NCBI GenBank assembly: GCA_946479255.1
Contig: CAMLFK010000306.1
Coordinates: forward strand, 1-5,697
DNA length: 5,697 nucleotides
Reading direction: 5' to 3'
Origin: an uncultured Oxalobacteraceae bacterium
GTDB taxonomy: Bacteria > Pseudomonadota > Gammaproteobacteria > Burkholderiales > Burkholderiaceae
Position numbers and translations under genes: made by a program. Positions 4,629 to 5,697 of the stretch are shown here, piece after piece. A model generated the notes under the pieces. That model saw only the letters and a list, made by a program, of their open reading frames with translations, ran no database searches and was not told the DNA's origin. Within the stretch, counting starts at the first letter, position 1. Each line of letters begins with the position of its first letter.

Positions 4629-5106
4629 ACCTTTGCCGGTGTGCTCCGGCTGGAATGAGATAAACTCGCCGCAGGCAGCAGCGGCAGCTTCGGCGCCGCC
4701 CTGGCCTGCCTTCTGGCCGCCTGCCTTGTACGGCTTTTCGGCCAGCTTCACCGAGCGATGCCTGGGCGCGGTGCCGCCGCTGGCCCTGCCCACCGCGGCC
4801 ATATGGCCGGCCAGCGCGCCGGGTGCGCAAGCCTGGATGGCGGTGGCCTGCTCGGCCATTCCATAGGTGCTGTTCTTCCGCCTGATCGGGCGCATCGGCG
4901 CATCGCACACCATCGCCGTCACCTTCATGATCCCGGCTTTCGGCGTGCTGTGGGGCGTGCCGTTCCTGGACGACGTGCTCACACCAGCCCTGGTGGCAGG
5001 CTGCGCGGTCATCCTGGCCGGGACCGCGTTTGCCACCGGCGTGCTGGGCCAGGATCAGCTGCGCCGGATAGGCGCCCGTTGGCTTACTTTGCTGCGCTCA
5101 GCTTAA
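4629..5106 (+). pseudogene. EamA/DMT-family transporter, decayed C-terminal half
   Basis: Drug/metabolite transporters have ten membrane helices in two EamA repeats and about 300 residues; only about 160 codons of the second half remain. Recognisable pieces in order are TFAGVLRLE, then an in-frame TGA at 4656, GSFGAALACLLAACL, a +1 shift at about 4723-4728, and YGFSASFTERCLGAVPPLAL. Next come AQAWMAVACSAIP, a TAG at 4864 where the family has a tyrosine codon, and VLFFRLIGRIGASHTIAVTF with MIPAFGVLWGV and AGCAVILAGTAFATGVL. The last segment (4867-5103) is the well-kept final helices. The spacing between PPLAL and AQAW is short, suggesting a deletion as well. The 3' end overlaps the convergent xylosidase stop by 23 bases. 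Two stops, one frameshift and a missing N-terminal half make it a pseudogene. Confidence 0.8.
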
Positions 5107-5697
5107 GCAAATACACATCGTTCTCACGCATCGGCAAGGCCATGCTGAAGCGGCCATCTGCACCCACAGTCACGGTTTTTTGCGACGCCGGTTTGCCGGT
5201 GGCGACCGACTTGAGCGCGGTCACCTGCGGACCGGTCAGCTGCTTGGGCGAGCCCATGCCGATGTAGGCGGTGAAGGCGTCGTTGCGCTTGTAGCCGACC
5301 TGCGAGATCGTCACGCTGTAGCGGCCCTTTTTGAGCCCGCCCACGCGCACCTGGACCGCGCCCTTGTTCTTGGGCGGCAGGTCCTTGACGAAGAACTGCT
5401 GGTTATTGGTGTTTTCCGGCAGCGTATAGGTGTAATCCCACAGCAGCAACTGCACATTGCCCTTGTCGTCGGTGGTCGCGAACGAATGCGCATCGCGGTT
5501 GCTCAGCTCCGTGGGGCCAAGGGCGTTCAGGAACTGGTAAGCGAAATAGGCCGGCTTCTTGATGCCATGGGTATTCATCAGGCCGAAACCGCCGTGGAAG
5601 GCTTCGAAACGCGGACCGGGTTCTTCGAAAATATCGGTGAACACCCAGTACGACATCGACTGCGCGGCATTGCCGACCTGCTTGAGCTTTTGCAGGA
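5084..5697 (-). CDS. GH39 beta-xylosidase, C-terminal part (runs off right edge)
   Basis: Glycoside hydrolase family 39 xylan 1,4-beta-xylosidases release xylose from the non-reducing end of xylo-oligosaccharides, usually in the periplasm or outside the cell. The frame continues past the window edge; the ATG at 5656 is internal. Visible are the last turns of the catalytic barrel (QSMSYWVFTDIFEEPGPRF, then FHGGFGLMNTHGIKKPAYFA), which are diagnostic for GH39. After these comes the C-terminal beta-sandwich accessory domain with a WDYTY strand, GRYSVTISQVGY, and the end ENDVYLLKLSAAK. The acid/base and nucleophile glutamates lie upstream, outside the window. About 203 codons of a usual 500-550 are seen. 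The visible part is intact. It probably marks resident chromosome beside the mobile elements; homologues are often called XynB. Confidence 0.9.
   Translation of the reverse strand, partial: LQKLKQVGNAAQSMSYWVFTDIFEEPGPRFEAFHGGFGLMNTHGIKKPAYFAYQFLNALGPTELSNRDAHSFATTDDKGNVQLLLWDYTYTLPENTNNQQFFVKDLPPKNKGAVQVRVGGLKKGRYSVTISQVGYKRNDAFTAYIGMGSPKQLTGPQVTALKSVATGKPASQKTVTVGADGRFSMALPMRENDVYLLKLSAAK

Noticed and set aside
4623..5036. 137-codon minus-strand open frame
   Set aside because: It is antisense to the DMT pseudogene, has alanine/proline/arginine-rich low-complexity composition, and resembles no family.

Overview
The window is GC-rich proteobacterial DNA, most like a plant- or soil-associated Xanthomonadaceae or Oxalobacteraceae. 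This rests on the gene content: a GH39 xylosidase, a drug/metabolite transporter relic, a Tn3-family transposase and an IS66 element. The sequence alone does not fix the genus. It is an accessory region in which mobile elements have been stacked, cut and fused between an ordinary chromosomal gene at the right edge and a Tn3-family transposon at the left.

Layout, left to right. (1) Positions 1-1387, minus strand: the N-terminal 462 codons of a Tn3-family transposase (tnpA), open and undamaged as far as visible, running off the left edge. (2) 1388-1532: the tnpA leader, with a plausible promoter and a relic of a helix-turn-helix peptide broken by a stop. (3) 1533-3008, minus: one long open frame whose first ~351 residues are the body of an IS66-family TnpC transposase and whose last ~139 residues are the C-terminal part of a Tn3-type serine resolvase (tnpR). 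IS66 has lost its C-terminus and the resolvase its N-terminus. (4) 3031-4131: a ~1.1 kb insert carrying a two-gene minus-strand operon, a DUF2975 four-helix membrane protein and a small XRE (YozG-like) regulator, with its own promoter and a strongly symmetrical AT-rich site upstream. (5) 4132-4273, minus: the missing N-terminus of the same IS66 TnpC. The insert is flanked by the 5-base direct repeat GTTGC. Removing the insert and one repeat copy restores the tnpC reading frame exactly. (6) 4274-4628: non-coding or scrambled DNA with short repeats and a 29-codon gene remnant. (7) 4629-5106, plus: a decayed C-terminal half of an EamA/DMT transporter. (8) 5084-5697, minus: the C-terminal part of a GH39 beta-xylosidase, running off the right edge.

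Inferred history: an IS66 element entered or recombined into a Tn3-family transposon, and a deletion fused tnpC in frame to tnpR, removing the resolvase catalytic N-terminus and presumably the upstream res site. Separately, a 1.1 kb segment with the DUF2975/XRE pair inserted near the 5' end of tnpC. The tnpA N-terminal half, the DUF2975/XRE operon and the xylosidase look intact where visible; IS66, tnpR and the DMT transporter look dead. The most noteworthy item is the DUF2975/XRE segment behaving as a discrete inserted unit with no transposase of its own.
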